64,000 nucleotides of DNA from positions 281,948 to 345,947 of the forward strand of contig NZ_QMEK01000004.1 of assembly GCF_003390845.1 (NCBI RefSeq), given 5' to 3'. This document shows positions 1-9,620 of this stretch, piece by piece (the stretch's first letter is position 1; every line of letters starts with the position of its first letter). The position numbers were made by a program, and so were the translations under genes. Source of the DNA: Tropicimonas sp. IMCC34043 (GTDB lineage: Bacteria > Pseudomonadota > Alphaproteobacteria > Rhodobacterales > Rhodobacteraceae). Below the pieces are notes generated by a model. That model saw only the letters and a program-made list of their open reading frames with translations, did no database searches and had not been told where the DNA came from.

Positions 1-26
1 TGCTGAGCAGCGTTTCGGGCAGGCCG

Positions 27-1895
27 CTAGCCCGCCCGCTTAATCCCCGCAAACCGCGCCCGCGCCCGCGGGTCGGTGTCGAACAGCGAGGCAAGCTGCT
101 CGGTCATCGCGCCGGCAAGCTGTTCGACGTCGGTGATTGTCACCGCCTTCTGGTAGTAGCGCGTCACGTCATGGCCGATGCCGATGGCGATCAGTTCCAC
201 CTGCTTGCGCCGCTCGATCATGGCGATCACGTCGCGCAGGTGCTTTTCAAGGAAATTCGCCGGGTTGACCGAAAGCGTTGAATCGTCGACCGGCGCGCCG
301 TCCGAGATCACCATCAGGATCTTGCGCGCCTCGAGCCGTCCGGTGACGCGGCGGTGCGCCCATTCCAGCGCCTCGCCGTCGATGTTTTCCTTCAGCAGGC
401 CTTCCTTCATCATCAGCCCGAGGTTGTCGCGCGACCGCCGCCAGGGCGCGTCCGCGGACTTGTAGATGATGTGGCGCAGGTCGTTCAGCCGACCGGGCCG
501 CTGGGCGCGCCCTTCCTTCAGCCACAACTCGCGGGCCTGCCCGCCCTTCCAGGCGCGCGTGGTGAAGCCGAGGATCTCGACCTTGACCGAACAGCGTTCG
601 AGCGTGCGCGCCAGAACATCGGCGCAAATCGCTGCAATCGAGATCGGCCGGCCGCGCATGGAGCCCGAGTTGTCCAAGAGCAGCGTCACCACGGTGTCGC
701 GGAATTCGGTGTCCTTTTCGATCTTGAAGCTGAGCGGCGTCGTCGGGTTTGCCACCACCCGCGCCAGCCGGCCGGCGTCGAGAATGCCTTCCTCCAGATC
801 GAACTCCCAACTGCGGTTCTGCTGGGCCTGCAACCGGCGCTGCAGCTTGTTGGCCAGCCGCGAAACGGCGCCCTTCAGCGGTTCGAGCTGCTTGTCGAGA
901 TAGGCGCGCAGCCGCTCCAGCTCCTCGGGCTCGGCCAGATCGGAGGCGCTGATCGTCTCGTCGAAAGCGTTGGTGAAGACCTGATAAGCGGGGTCGGCGT
1001 CGGAGACAGGCGCGGGCGGCGGCGGTTCGAGCGGCGCCTCGCCATCGGGCATCTCGGTCTCGTCGCTCATCTCCTGATCGGCGGCATCGTCCATCGACAC
1101 CTGCGCCTCGGAGGAATCGTCGGTCGATTCCTGCTCCCGGTCGGCCTCGGCCTCATCCTCCTGCTGGCTGTCGTCCTGGTCGGACTGCTCGCTTTCGGTG
1201 TCTTCCTGCTGGTCCTCGGCGTCCTCGGGGTCGTTGTCGTCCTCGGTGTCGGGATCCTCGCCGAGCTGGTCGCCATAGCCCAGATCCTCGATCACCTTGC
1301 GGGCAAAGCGGGCGAAGGCAGCCTGATCGTCGAGGCATCCCTCCAGTCCGGTCAGGGTGTCTGCAGCCGAGCCTTCGAGATAGTCGCGCCAGAGGTCGAG
1401 CACATGCTGGGCGCCCTCGGGCAGATCGCGGCCGGTGGCAAGCTGGCGGATCAGATATCCCGCGGCGACCGACAGCGGCGCATCGCTCGACTTGGTGATC
1501 TGGGCATAGCCCTTGCGGCTGGCCTCGTTCGCGATCTTTGCGTCGATATTGACCGCGGTGCCGGGCATGACGCGGGCACCCACCGCCTCGCAGCGCGCCG
1601 TCTCCATTGCCTCATAAAGGTCAAGCGCCATCTGGCCCGCGGGCAAATAGCGGCGGTGCACGGCCGCGTCGTGATAGCGGTGGCGCAGCGCAAAGGCATC
1701 GGCGGTCCCGCGCGCCAGCATCACCTCGTCGCGGGTCATGCGGCGGCTGACCTGCGGCAGGCGCATCTGATCGCCAGACATCCCCGGCGGGTCGACCGTG
1801 AACTGGATCTTGATCTCGGGGTCGTCGGCCATGACCCGCGTCGCCTCTATCAAGGCTTTCTTGAACGGATCGGCGGGATTGTCGGATTGGGACAT
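27..1895 (-). CDS. cobT: Cobaltochelatase subunit CobT (aerobic cobalamin pathway)
   Basis: CobT is a subunit of the ATP-dependent CobNST chelatase, which inserts cobalt into hydrogenobyrinic acid a,c-diamide in aerobic B12 synthesis. The 622-residue product has the family layout: an N-terminal helical part, a very acidic linker rich in D/E/Q/S at about residues 208-292, and a C-terminal von Willebrand A domain. The metal-ion-dependent adhesion motif DNSGSMRG lies near residue 407. Length is normal for the family. cobS, the usual partner, is not upstream here; the CYTH-CHAD gene is, so cobS is either elsewhere or was separated. The Shine-Dalgarno before the ATG at 1895 is weak (GAGA). The 26 bases beyond the stop are too short to assign. 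Confidence 0.95.
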   Translation of the reverse strand: MSQSDNPADPFKKALIEATRVMADDPEIKIQFTVDPPGMSGDQMRLPQVSRRMTRDEVMLARGTADAFALRHRYHDAAVHRRYLPAGQMALDLYEAMETARCEAVGARVMPGTAVNIDAKIANEASRKGYAQITKSSDAPLSVAAGYLIRQLATGRDLPEGAQHVLDLWRDYLEGSAADTLTGLEGCLDDQAAFARFARKVIEDLGYGDQLGEDPDTEDDNDPEDAEDQQEDTESEQSDQDDSQQEDEAEADREQESTDDSSEAQVSMDDAADQEMSDETEMPDGEAPLEPPPPAPVSDADPAYQVFTNAFDETISASDLAEPEELERLRAYLDKQLEPLKGAVSRLANKLQRRLQAQQNRSWEFDLEEGILDAGRLARVVANPTTPLSFKIEKDTEFRDTVVTLLLDNSGSMRGRPISIAAICADVLARTLERCSVKVEILGFTTRAWKGGQARELWLKEGRAQRPGRLNDLRHIIYKSADAPWRRSRDNLGLMMKEGLLKENIDGEALEWAHRRVTGRLEARKILMVISDGAPVDDSTLSVNPANFLEKHLRDVIAMIERRKQVELIAIGIGHDVTRYYQKAVTITDVEQLAGAMTEQLASLFDTDPRARARFAGIKRAG

Positions 1896-2020
1896 GGTCG
1901 TCTCGGGCGCTGTGGGCGTTATTCAGGGGCATCCTAGGCGTATTCGGCAGGGGATGCCATGCAGGTTCCGACCGGCCCGAGGCCACGCACCTGTGTATCC
2001 GTTCGGTCGCGCCTTTGGGG
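1896..2020. other. Intergenic spacer between CYTH-CHAD gene and cobT
   Basis: This 125-base spacer lies between two minus-strand genes. It holds a weak inverted repeat (GGCATCC at 1928-1934 with GGATGCC at 1952-1958, 17-base loop) and no T tract. I looked for a cobalamin riboswitch ahead of cobT and saw no B12-box-like sequence. Confidence 0.3.
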
Positions 2021-3571
2021 TCAGTTCCAGAACGGCTTGCGGGTCGCCAGGCCGTTCCAAAGCTCCCTCGCGTGACACCAGGCGGTTTCGGCATGGGCGG
2101 AACGGGTGCCGAGAAGCCAGCCGACCGCGCGCTGAGCCGCGGCATTGCGCGCACCGGGGCTGTCGGCCTTGCAGAGCATCGCCTCGGCCATCGCCAGATC
2201 GTTCAGATCGCCAAAGACGGTCTGAAGCTTTTTCAGCCGCCGGACGAATTCGTCGACCGCCTTCGGCGCATAAAGCGGGCCGAGGAACTCGATGGTATAG
2301 CGCAGCTTCTTCAGTTCCTTGCGCAGTTCATGGCGTTGTTCGATCGACAGATGGTCGATGCCTGCCGCGCGCTTTCGGACCGACTTCCAGCATTTCGCCA
2401 GCGCCGCGTCGGCGTGTGCGCGGATCGGCAGCGCCAGCCGCGCGGTCTGGTTGAAATCCTCGGGCGCAAGCCAGCGCCGGGTCTCGATGAAGCAGGCGAG
2501 GTCGATCTGGAACGCCTGGGTGCGCGGCGCGACAAGCGCGCGGCGCAGTTCGTCGCGCACCGCCTCGCGCCGGGTCTCAACTGCGCTGCGCAGGGCGGCA
2601 AAACCGGGCTCGGCCGGATGCTCGAGTGCTGCCGGGTCCACCAGATCGGTGATCACCACATCGAGATCGCGCAACGCGCCGACCTCGGCGCCAAGGTGGC
2701 GCGCTTCGTCGTTCAGGCGGGTGAGTTCGGGATGGCCGATGATGGGTCGGAAGATCCAGAAGGCCGAACGCAACCGGCGCAGCCCGATCCGCAGCTGATG
2801 CGGGCCTTCGGGCGCGTCGGTGGCGCAGACAAGATCGACGTTCGTCGCGATCTGATCGAAGCATTCGCGCAGCACGTCGCGCGCCGCGATCTCGGATGTC
2901 ATCGCGGGCGACAGCGGCACATCGCGCGCGTTGCGGGGCAGGGGGTCGGCTTCGACCTGACCAGTTTCGGCCAGCATGAAGCCGCGGGCGGATTTCGACA
3001 GGGTCGACAGGTGCAGCCCGCCATCGGGGAAAAGCTGTCCGGTCAGGTTATAGAGCGCATCGACCTCGCCCTCGATCAGCTCCAGTTCGGCCTCGCGGAA
3101 CGGACGTTTCTGGTCGCCGGCAATGATCTCGCCGATGTCGATCGACAGCTCGACCCGCGCACCGCCGGGCAGCGTCAGCATCGAGGCGGCGCGCTTCATC
3201 ACCGTTTCGCAGACCGGCAGCAACTCGCAACCGTTGACCGCAGCCTCGATTTCAGCGCGCAGGGCCGGCTCGGGGATCCGGGTCAGATCGATCCGGCCGC
3301 CGGGGGCCGGGGTCTCGACCTCGTCGCTGCGCTGAAGGCCACCGCTCAGAGTCGCGTTCGACTTGATGGTCTGGAGCCAGCGCCGCCCGTCGCGGCGCAG
3401 GCGCAGCGCGGTTCCGGCCTGCCGCAAGCGGTAGTCCGGGGTGTCGAAATAGACACTGCGCAGGGTCCGGGTCTGTGTCGTGCCCGCGGCCAGCCCCAGC
3501 GACTTCAGCCTGGTTTTCAGGCGGCGGGCGGAGTCCTCGTCGAGGACGAATTTCAACTCGATCTCGGTCAT
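2021..3571 (-). CDS. CYTH and CHAD domain-containing protein
   Basis: This 516-residue two-domain protein starts with the CYTH signature EIELKF at residues 3-8. The CYTH tunnel fold (about 1-200) is the triphosphatase/adenylate cyclase class 2/thiamine triphosphatase fold. A CHAD domain follows from about 225 to the end, alpha-helical and rich in His, Arg and Lys, for example the HELRKELKKLRYTIEFL-like helix near residue 420. CHAD domains bind inorganic polyphosphate, and CYTH-CHAD proteins related to E. coli YgiF hydrolyse tripolyphosphate. A role in polyphosphate or triphosphate turnover is therefore inferred. The start is fixed by the CYTH motif, yet there is almost no room for a ribosome binding site (see the promoter at 3578-3606). 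Confidence 0.9.
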   Translation of the reverse strand: MTEIELKFVLDEDSARRLKTRLKSLGLAAGTTQTRTLRSVYFDTPDYRLRQAGTALRLRRDGRRWLQTIKSNATLSGGLQRSDEVETPAPGGRIDLTRIPEPALRAEIEAAVNGCELLPVCETVMKRAASMLTLPGGARVELSIDIGEIIAGDQKRPFREAELELIEGEVDALYNLTGQLFPDGGLHLSTLSKSARGFMLAETGQVEADPLPRNARDVPLSPAMTSEIAARDVLRECFDQIATNVDLVCATDAPEGPHQLRIGLRRLRSAFWIFRPIIGHPELTRLNDEARHLGAEVGALRDLDVVITDLVDPAALEHPAEPGFAALRSAVETRREAVRDELRRALVAPRTQAFQIDLACFIETRRWLAPEDFNQTARLALPIRAHADAALAKCWKSVRKRAAGIDHLSIEQRHELRKELKKLRYTIEFLGPLYAPKAVDEFVRRLKKLQTVFGDLNDLAMAEAMLCKADSPGARNAAAQRAVGWLLGTRSAHAETAWCHARELWNGLATRKPFWN

Positions 3572-3577
3572 ATCCGG

Positions 3578-3606
3578 GATATATAAAAAGCATACTTCAG
3601 GTACAA
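3578..3606 (-). promoter_or_regulatory. Candidate promoter of the CYTH-CHAD gene, possibly leaderless
   Basis: On the minus strand TTGTAC (3606-3601) is followed after exactly 17 bases by TATATC (3583-3578), a fair sigma-70 match in a locally AT-rich stretch. The -10 ends only six bases before the ATG at 3571, so transcription would begin at or next to the start codon. No Shine-Dalgarno is present. Confidence 0.5.
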
Positions 3607-3697
3607 GCCATAACAGGTACGAGCGGCGCAGGCCGGCGCGACTGTCGGCGCCCGACCATGCGGCCGTCCGCCGATGCGCAAGCTTGGGGCCGGCCGG

Positions 3698-4558
3698 TCA
3701 GCCCGGCGTGTTCTCAACGCTGCCCATGGTCAGCAAGGCGTTGCGGAATTCCGGATCGCTCAGCACCACCTCGGCGGCGCCAAGCCGCTGTGCCTGCAGC
3801 AGGGCACGGGTGGTCTGTGTCTGCGCCAGATCCACCGCACGGGGCAGCGGCAGGCCGCGCCCCAGACCCGCCATGATCAGCCCGGCATAAAGATCGCCGG
3901 TGCCGGCGAGTGCGACGGGAACATGTGCGGTCGGATGCCGGCCGATCCCGTCGGGGCCGAACAGGATGCTTTCGATCATCCCCGGCGGCGTCTCGGCCAG
4001 CGCACAGCCGGTGACGATCAGCTGCGCCTCTGGCGACAGCGAAAGCCGCCCCGCCGCGCGTTGCAGATCGGAAAGCGTCGCAATCGCCATCCCGGTCAGA
4101 TGCGACAGCTCGAAAGGGTTCGGCGTTGCGATGTCGGCCAGCGGAAGCAGCCGGTCGCGCATCACCTCGGCAATCGCCTCGGGGACATAAAGCCCCGGAC
4201 CCGCATCGCCCATCACCGGATCGCACAGATATCGCAGCCCCGGGTTCGCGGCCTTGGCCCGGGCGATGAACCCGGCCGCGAGCAGCGCCACCTCGACCGA
4301 TCCGAAATAGCCCGTGACGATGAAGGCCGCGCGTCCGGGCAGGCCCCGTTCCTCGGCCCCGAGCAGCAGATCGGCAAAGAAATCGCCGGGCAGCGCGCGA
4401 CCGCGCAGGGTCGGATAGTCGGGCGTGTTCGAGAATACCACGGTCGGGATCGCTGCCACCTCGAGCCCTGCGGCCAGCATCGGAAAGACCGCAGCCGAAT
4501 TGCCGACATGGCCGAAGACGACCTGGCTCTGAATCGAGATCACGAGGGGCGGACGCAT
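3698..4558 (-). CDS. pdxY: Pyridoxal kinase PdxY
   Basis: PdxY is a ribokinase-fold kinase that phosphorylates pyridoxal and related vitamers in the B6 salvage pathway. The 286-residue product has the family N-terminus (VISIQSQVVFGHVGNSA, residues 5-21), the substrate-loop region CDPVMGD, the phrase ATPNPFELSHLTG and the catalytic GTGDLYAGL near the C-terminus. I start it at the ATG at 4558 rather than upstream in-frame ATGs because the protein then begins as the family does, with GGAGAG nine bases upstream. The de novo B6 gene pdxJ is also in this window at 62.2 kb. Confidence 0.93.
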   Translation of the reverse strand: MRPPLVISIQSQVVFGHVGNSAAVFPMLAAGLEVAAIPTVVFSNTPDYPTLRGRALPGDFFADLLLGAEERGLPGRAAFIVTGYFGSVEVALLAAGFIARAKAANPGLRYLCDPVMGDAGPGLYVPEAIAEVMRDRLLPLADIATPNPFELSHLTGMAIATLSDLQRAAGRLSLSPEAQLIVTGCALAETPPGMIESILFGPDGIGRHPTAHVPVALAGTGDLYAGLIMAGLGRGLPLPRAVDLAQTQTTRALLQAQRLGAAEVVLSDPEFRNALLTMGSVENTPG

Positions 4559-4938
4559 CGGCAAGGGCTCTCCGGCCTGTTGGGCGATCCGGGGCTGTTT
4601 GGCGGGCGGATCGGCGGGGTTGACCGGTTTCCCATAGAGCAGATGGCCAAGCGGGTGCAATCGCTCGACCGGACGGCGGGACGGCCGCGTGCCCCCTTTG
4701 GCGGTGGATTTCGACGGCAAGCCCGCGAATGGCGACAGCAGGTCGCCCGGACCCTGCAATGCGCGCAGGTGCTAGGCGAAATGCGAAAACTGATATGCTA
4801 GTAATACCTGTGGGCATTCACTCCGCCCGACATTTCGTTTAAGAGCGCAATCGACCTCAGCGATTTCACGTTCTTGCCCGATGGGACCAGGAACTGGCTG
4901 AAGCCTGATGCACCACTGCCGAAGCGAGGATACCGTCC
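4559..4938. other. 380-base divergent spacer between pdxY and the CoA-transferase gene
   Basis: This holds the divergent promoters of pdxY and the CoA-transferase gene, though no convincing -35/-10 pair stands out. A 52-codon plus-strand frame (4643-4801) with coding-like third positions lies in it. It has no good Shine-Dalgarno and its product (beginning MAKRVQSLDR) matches nothing I know, so I do not call it a gene. Confidence 0.35.
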
Positions 4939-6450
4939 ATGTCGAGCCGAATTGCACACGCCGGGCTGCGCGCCAAGATAACGAGCGCGGAAGAGGCCGC
5001 CACGTTCATCAAGAACGGAATGAACGTGGGGATGAGCGGCTTCACCGGCTCCGGCTATCCCAAGGTGGTGTCGCAGGCGCTGGCCGACCAGATCGAAGCC
5101 ACCCACGCCGCGGGCGATCCGTTCAAGATCGGCGTCTGGACCGGTGCCTCGACCGGCCCCGAACTTGATGGCGCGCTGGCCAAGGCGGACGGGATCGGGT
5201 TCAGGTTGCCCTACAGTTCCGATCCGATCGCCCGCGACAAGATCAACCGCGGCGAGATCAACTATTTCGACATGCACCTCAGCCACGTGGCGCAGATCGC
5301 CTGGGAGGGCTTTCTCGGCCCGCTCGATACCGCGGTGATCGAGGTTGCGGGGATCACGCCCGAGGGCGACCTGATCCCGTCGACCTCGGTCGGCAACAAC
5401 AAGACCTGGCTCGACCAGGCCAAGCAGATCATCCTCGAGGTGAACTCCTGGCAGAACCTGCAGCTCGACGGGATGCACGACATCTATTACGGCACGGCGC
5501 TGCCGCCGAACCGGGTGCCGATTCCGCTGATCCGGCCCGACGACCGCATCGGCCAGCCGCATTTCCGCTGCGATCCTGCCAAGGTCGTCGCCGTGGTCGA
5601 AACCGACTCGCCCGACCGCAACCTGCCCTTTGCCGCGCCCGACGCCAACGCCAAGGCAATTGCCGGGCACCTGCTGGAGTTCCTCAAGAACGAGGTCAAG
5701 CAGGGCCGGCTGCCGCCGTCGCTGTTGCCGCTGCAGTCGGGTGTCGGCAACGTCACCAATGCGGTGCTGGCCGGTCTGATGGATGCGCCGTTCGAGAACA
5801 TGACCTCGTTCACCGAGGTGATCCAGGACGGCATGATCGACCTGCTTGAATCGGGCAAGCTGCTGATGGCCTCGGCCACCGCGTTCTCGCTGAGCCCGGC
5901 GATGGCGGAACGGCTGAACCGCGATGCCTCGTGGTTCCGCGACAAGCTGATCCTGCGCCCGCAAGAGATCTCGAACCATCCCGAACTGGTGCGGCGGCTG
6001 GGCTGCATTGCCATGAACGGGCTGATCGAGGCCGACATCTACGGCGCTGTCAACTCGACCCATGTCATGGGATCGAAAATCCAGAACGGCATCGGCGGGT
6101 CGGGCGATTTCGCGCGCAACGCCTTCGTCTCGATCTTCATGACCCCGTCGACGGCCAAGGGCGGCGCGATCTCGGCGATCGTGCCACAGGTCAGCCATGT
6201 CGATCACATCGCGCAGGACGTGCAGGTCATCGTCACCGAACAGGGTCTGGCCGACCTGCGCGGGCTGGTACCGCGCCAGCGTGCCATGCTGATCATCGAA
6301 AACTGCGCCCATCCCGATTTCCGCGACGCGCTGAAGGACTACTATGAACGCGCGCTGCGCGGCTCGTTCGGCCAGCAATCGCCGTCGCTGCTGACCGAGG
6401 CGTTGTCCTGGCATCAGCGTTTCGTCGAAACCGGCTCGATGCGGCCCTAG
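4939..6450 (+). CDS. Acetyl-CoA hydrolase/transferase family (succinyl-CoA:acetate CoA-transferase type)
   Basis: This 503-residue protein belongs to the class I CoA-transferases related to Cat1 and Acetobacter AarC. They move CoA between acyl-CoAs and carboxylates such as succinate, acetate or propionate. The catalytic glutamate should be E293 in the phrase FTEVIQDG, close to E294 of AarC. The glycine-rich QSGVGNVTNAVLAGL stretch lies ahead of it, and the C-terminal half carries NGIGGSGDFARNA and the conserved IVTEQGLADLRGL. GAGGATACCGTCC precedes the ATG. It stands alone and is followed by two hairpins. Likely roles are acetate assimilation or a shunt around succinyl-CoA synthetase; the exact substrates cannot be read from sequence. 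Confidence 0.92.
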   Translation: MSSRIAHAGLRAKITSAEEAATFIKNGMNVGMSGFTGSGYPKVVSQALADQIEATHAAGDPFKIGVWTGASTGPELDGALAKADGIGFRLPYSSDPIARDKINRGEINYFDMHLSHVAQIAWEGFLGPLDTAVIEVAGITPEGDLIPSTSVGNNKTWLDQAKQIILEVNSWQNLQLDGMHDIYYGTALPPNRVPIPLIRPDDRIGQPHFRCDPAKVVAVVETDSPDRNLPFAAPDANAKAIAGHLLEFLKNEVKQGRLPPSLLPLQSGVGNVTNAVLAGLMDAPFENMTSFTEVIQDGMIDLLESGKLLMASATAFSLSPAMAERLNRDASWFRDKLILRPQEISNHPELVRRLGCIAMNGLIEADIYGAVNSTHVMGSKIQNGIGGSGDFARNAFVSIFMTPSTAKGGAISAIVPQVSHVDHIAQDVQVIVTEQGLADLRGLVPRQRAMLIIENCAHPDFRDALKDYYERALRGSFGQQSPSLLTEALSWHQRFVETGSMRP

Positions 6451-6460
6451 GTCCCCCAAC

Positions 6461-6493
6461 CTGCAGGGCCGGCCACCGCGGCTGGCCCTGCAG
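6461..6493 (+). terminator. Long hairpin after the CoA-transferase gene
   Basis: A 14-base stem (6461-6474 pairing with 6480-6493, one G-U pair) closes a five-base loop ten bases after the stop codon. No T tract follows, so it is either an mRNA 3'-stabilising hairpin or a first part of the terminator at 6531. Confidence 0.55.
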
Positions 6494-6530
6494 GCTGAAA
6501 TCCTGCCAGACTCGATCCCGAAAACGAAAC

Positions 6531-6557
6531 AAGGCGCGCCTTTCGGCGCGCCTTTTC
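6531..6557. terminator. Bidirectional rho-independent terminator between convergent genes
   Basis: The perfect stem AAGGCGCGCC (6531-6540) with GGCGCGCCTT (6545-6554) and a four-base TTTC loop ends in TTTT on the plus strand, and in a T-rich tract on the minus strand. It sits midway between the CoA-transferase gene (+) and rplY (-), so it serves both. Confidence 0.85.
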
Positions 6558-6589
6558 GTCTGGGACCAACGTCCGGGATCGGCCGGGGA

Positions 6590-7216
6590 TTACTCCTCGC
6601 CGGCCTCCTCGGCATCGTCTTCCGCGTCATCGCTGCTGGCGGCAAGGCCGGACGGGGCCGAGATCGAGGCGATGGTGAAATCGCGGTCGATGGTCGGCTT
6701 GGCGCCCTCGGGCAGCTTGATCATCGAGATCGACACGTGGTCGTGCAGATCGAGCCCGGCAAGCGAAGCCTCGATCTTCTCGGGGATGTCGCCCGCGGTG
6801 ACCACAAGTTCAACCTCGGGGCGCACAACGGTCAGAACGCCGCCTTTTTTCAGGCCGGGGCAGTCCTTTTCATCCGTGAACTCGACGGGGATGAACAGGT
6901 TGACCTTCGAGGTCCGGCGCAGGCGCATGAAGTCGACATGCGTCGGCAGGTCCTTGACCACGTCGCGCTGAACGCCACGGCAGATCACGCGCACGTCTTC
7001 CTGTCCCTCGACCTTCATGTTGAAGAGCGTCGAGAGGAAGCGGCCCGCCCGGAGCCGCTTGAGCAGCACGTTGAACGGCAGGTTGATGGCAACCGGGTCG
7101 CTGCCGCCGCCATATATGATGCCTGGTACGAGCCCGTCCCTGCGAGCTTGACGAGCGGCCCCCTTGCCTGTCCCCGTGCGTACCGTGGCGCTAAGATCTG
7201 GAATCTCGCCAGCCAT
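6590..7216 (-). CDS. rplY: Ribosomal protein bL25 (long, Ctc/TL5 form)
   Basis: bL25 binds 5S rRNA in the large subunit's central protuberance. This 208-residue form has the N-terminal 5S-binding domain (about 5-95, including [17 protein letters not shown]) and the extra C-terminal beta domain of the Ctc/TL5 type. It ends in a short acidic tail. I start it at the ATG at 7216, which has AGGAGATACC directly upstream, rather than the in-frame ATG eight codons earlier. rplY is usually next to pth, but pth is about 51 kb away here, so that pair is separated. Confidence 0.95.
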   Translation of the reverse strand: MAGEIPDLSATVRTGTGKGAARQARRDGLVPGIIYGGGSDPVAINLPFNVLLKRLRAGRFLSTLFNMKVEGQEDVRVICRGVQRDVVKDLPTHVDFMRLRRTSKVNLFIPVEFTDEKDCPGLKKGGVLTVVRPEVELVVTAGDIPEKIEASLAGLDLHDHVSISMIKLPEGAKPTIDRDFTIASISAPSGLAASSDDAEDDAEEAGEE

Positions 7217-7454
7217 TGGTATCTCCTGAATTGCGGGCATCCTCCAAGGGTGTATGCCCAGGTTTGTAGAAGCGTGCCCTATAAGGTGAAACCGCCTTAA
7301 GGGAAAGGGCTAATCCTGGCGCGCGGAGGGACAGCGGCCACCCGGAAATCCCCGCCTGACTTGATTGAGGTCATGGACGAAACGTTAACGATACGTAAAC
7401 CTGATACCGGCAACCCGCGACGGGGGAGTCGCGTCAGCTGAGGGGGTGGGTCGC

Positions 7455-7817
7455 ATGAACGCCATGAAGGAGATGTCGACAGAGATGCCGAAGGCGGCAG
7501 CGGTCGAACGGATGATGGATCTTGCCAGTCGATGGCAGAAGCTCGGGCTTACGGCCGCGGTCTGGTCGAATCCAGCGATGCTGGAGCGGATGGCCGCCAT
7601 GCATGCCGAGTGGACAGGGTTCCTGTCACGGCGGATGCAGGAAAACCTGAAAGTTCAGGGCGAATGTCTGGGCTGCACCGATCCGGTGGAGTTCCAGGAG
7701 ATACAGGGGCGTTTCTTCAAGACGGCCTTTGACCAATATTGCGCCGAGATCGGAAAACTGGTGCGAATGCAACAGTCTGCCTTCGAAGAGCTTGAGGTCA
7801 AGGGGTCCGGCGACTGA
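7455..7817 (+). CDS. Phasin-like protein
   Basis: This small, mostly helical protein has about 120 residues, with the pattern of the phasin_2 family. A central amphipathic stretch reads WSNPAMLERMAAMHAEW, followed by a phasin-type segment (CTDPVEFQEIQGRFFKTAFDQY, residues about 72-93 with one base-pair turn omitted) and a helical tail. Phasins coat polyhydroxybutyrate granules and prevent coalescence. The start is the ATG at 7455, with GAGGGGG upstream; a GTG three codons earlier is possible. A PHA depolymerase gene is at 38.3 kb, but phaC is not in the window. Assignment rests on length, helical periodicity and motif resemblance, not on a catalytic residue. Confidence 0.65.
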   Translation: MNAMKEMSTEMPKAAAVERMMDLASRWQKLGLTAAVWSNPAMLERMAAMHAEWTGFLSRRMQENLKVQGECLGCTDPVEFQEIQGRFFKTAFDQYCAEIGKLVRMQQSAFEELEVKGSGD

Positions 7818-8583
7818 CACGCCGGGAAGCGCAATGTACCGGGAGGACCCCGAGGGGGGGCTGGAGTTGCGTGGTTCGAAAATGAGAACGGCCCTGGCCG
7901 CCGCCGTACCCAAGGGGTGCTGGCGGCGGTTTCTGTTTCAGCGGGTGCAGGGTGTGACGACTCAAGCCGCGCGCCGCGCGGTGCCTCGCGGTCAGTCTCG
8001 GCCCGTTTCGGGCGCCGAAACCGGACGCGGGGCGGACTTCCGGCCAGCCAAAGCGGTTCGGAAGGCTTCCCGCGGCTGCAGCAGGGCGTGGCAGATTGAC
8101 GCCAAGACGGTCGCCCTTCCAGCGTCGAGGTCTCGCCGGAACCCGGGGGGCGAGTGTTGCCGCCAGCGCAAAGCCGGGTTTCCGTCTCATGCTGCAGCGC
8201 CGAATCGGGGTGGCGCGTTGCCGGGTACCAGAGTGGCCAGGCGCTTTGGGAAACCAGCAGGACTTGGGATCGGAGCGGATGCTGCACCTGCACAATCGGG
8301 CAATGGCCCGGGGCGGCCACGGGCATTGCAAGAGGGCGGCATGTGGTGCGGCGATCCGCCACGCCGGTCGGGGCACCGGCGAACCGGCCTGCGGACGCGC
8401 GCCCCGCGGCACTTGCCCGGATGATTGCGTCAACATTTGCAGGGTGACATCGTCGCGCCAGCGAGTAAGACACGTGCCGAGGGCCTGAGCCCCATGCACA
8501 AGGACCTTTGTTCTGCATTTCGGCGCCACGGCCCGATTCGTGGCAAGGCCGCTATGTTCCCGCTCTGAAATGAGGAAAAGACC
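7818..8583. other. 766-base region without a recognisable gene, upstream of gap
   Basis: No frame here looks coding. The longest open frames (for example plus strand to 8424) are rich in Arg, Gly and Pro with no family resemblance, as expected from GC-rich non-coding sequence. The last 60 bases must hold the gap promoter and its GAGGAAAAG Shine-Dalgarno. The rest could be a decayed gene or carry a small RNA; I cannot tell which. Confidence 0.5.
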
Positions 8584-9585
8584 ATGACTGTGAAAGTTGC
8601 CATCAACGGTTTCGGCCGCATCGGACGCAACGTGCTCCGCGCCATCGTTGAGAGCGGCCGTGATGACATCGAAGTCGTCGCGATCAACGATCTGGGCCCG
8701 GTCGAGACCAACGCGCACCTCATCCGCTTCGATTCCGTGCACGGCCGCTTCCCCGGCACCGTCACCACCACCGAAGACACGATCGACGTTGGCCGCGGTC
8801 CGATCAAGGTGACCGCGATCCGCGATCCCAAGGAACTGCCCTGGGGCGACGTCGACATCGCGATGGAATGCACCGGTATCTTTACCGCGCGCGACAAGGC
8901 GGCCTTCCACCTGGCGAACGGCTCCAAGCGGGTGCTGATCTCGGCTCCGGGCGAGGGTGCCGACAAGACCATCGTCTTCGGCGTCAACGACGACGTGCTG
9001 ACCAAGGACGACCTCGTGGTATCGAACGCGTCCTGCACCACCAATTGCCTGTCGCCGGTCGCCAAGGTGCTGAACGACCTGATCGGGATCGAGAAGGGGA
9101 TGATGACCACCATCCACTCCTACACCGGTGACCAGCCGACCCTCGATACCCTGCACAAGGATCTCTATCGTGGCCGTGCCGCGGCACTGTCGATGATCCC
9201 GACCTCGACCGGTGCTGCCAAGGCCGTGGGTCTGGTGCTGCCCGACCTGAAGGGCAAGATGGACGGCTTCGCGATCCGCGTGCCGACCCCGAACGTCTCG
9301 GTCGTCGACCTGAAGTTCATCGCCAAGCGTGCGACCACCGTCGAAGAGATCAACGAGGCGATCAAGGCCGCGGCCGATGGCCCGATGAAGGGCGTTCTGG
9401 GCTATACCGTCTACAAGAACGTGTCGTCCGACTTCAACCACGACCCGCATTCGTCGATCTTCCACCTCGACCAGACCAAGGTCATGGACGGCACCTTCTG
9501 CTCGATCCTGACCTGGTACGACAACGAATGGGGCTTCTCGAACCGTATGGCCGATACCGCGGTCAAGATGGGCTCGCTGATCTGA
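8584..9585 (+). CDS. gap: Glyceraldehyde-3-phosphate dehydrogenase, type I
   Basis: This enzyme interconverts glyceraldehyde 3-phosphate and 1,3-bisphosphoglycerate with NAD(P) in glycolysis, gluconeogenesis and the Calvin cycle. At 333 residues it is full length. The Rossmann start [16 protein letters not shown] (6-21), the active-site stretch SNASCTTNC around the catalytic cysteine near 152, and the C-terminal [12 protein letters not shown] are all present. The Shine-Dalgarno GAGGAAAAG lies just upstream of the ATG. It is followed by a strong terminator, so it is a single-gene transcript. rpe and two HAD sugar-phosphate phosphatases follow 1.5 kb later on the same strand. Confidence 0.98.
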   Translation: MTVKVAINGFGRIGRNVLRAIVESGRDDIEVVAINDLGPVETNAHLIRFDSVHGRFPGTVTTTEDTIDVGRGPIKVTAIRDPKELPWGDVDIAMECTGIFTARDKAAFHLANGSKRVLISAPGEGADKTIVFGVNDDVLTKDDLVVSNASCTTNCLSPVAKVLNDLIGIEKGMMTTIHSYTGDQPTLDTLHKDLYRGRAAALSMIPTSTGAAKAVGLVLPDLKGKMDGFAIRVPTPNVSVVDLKFIAKRATTVEEINEAIKAAADGPMKGVLGYTVYKNVSSDFNHDPHSSIFHLDQTKVMDGTFCSILTWYDNEWGFSNRMADTAVKMGSLI

Positions 9586-9620
9586 TCGCGATCTGATCCC
9601 GGGGGCTTCCCCCGAAAACG

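Noticed and set aside
354..1937. 527-codon open frame antisense to cobT
   Set aside because: It has no family resemblance and low-complexity Leu/Gly/Arg composition, and lies opposite a clear cobT. High GC removes stops in the antisense frame.
1896..2020. Possible cobalamin riboswitch upstream of cobT
   Set aside because: The spacer is only 125 bases and contains no B12-box-like sequence or suitable stem set.
4798..6645. 615-codon open frame antisense to the CoA-transferase gene
   Set aside because: The plus-strand CoA-transferase has its catalytic Glu and full family length; the antisense frame also crosses the terminator at 6531.
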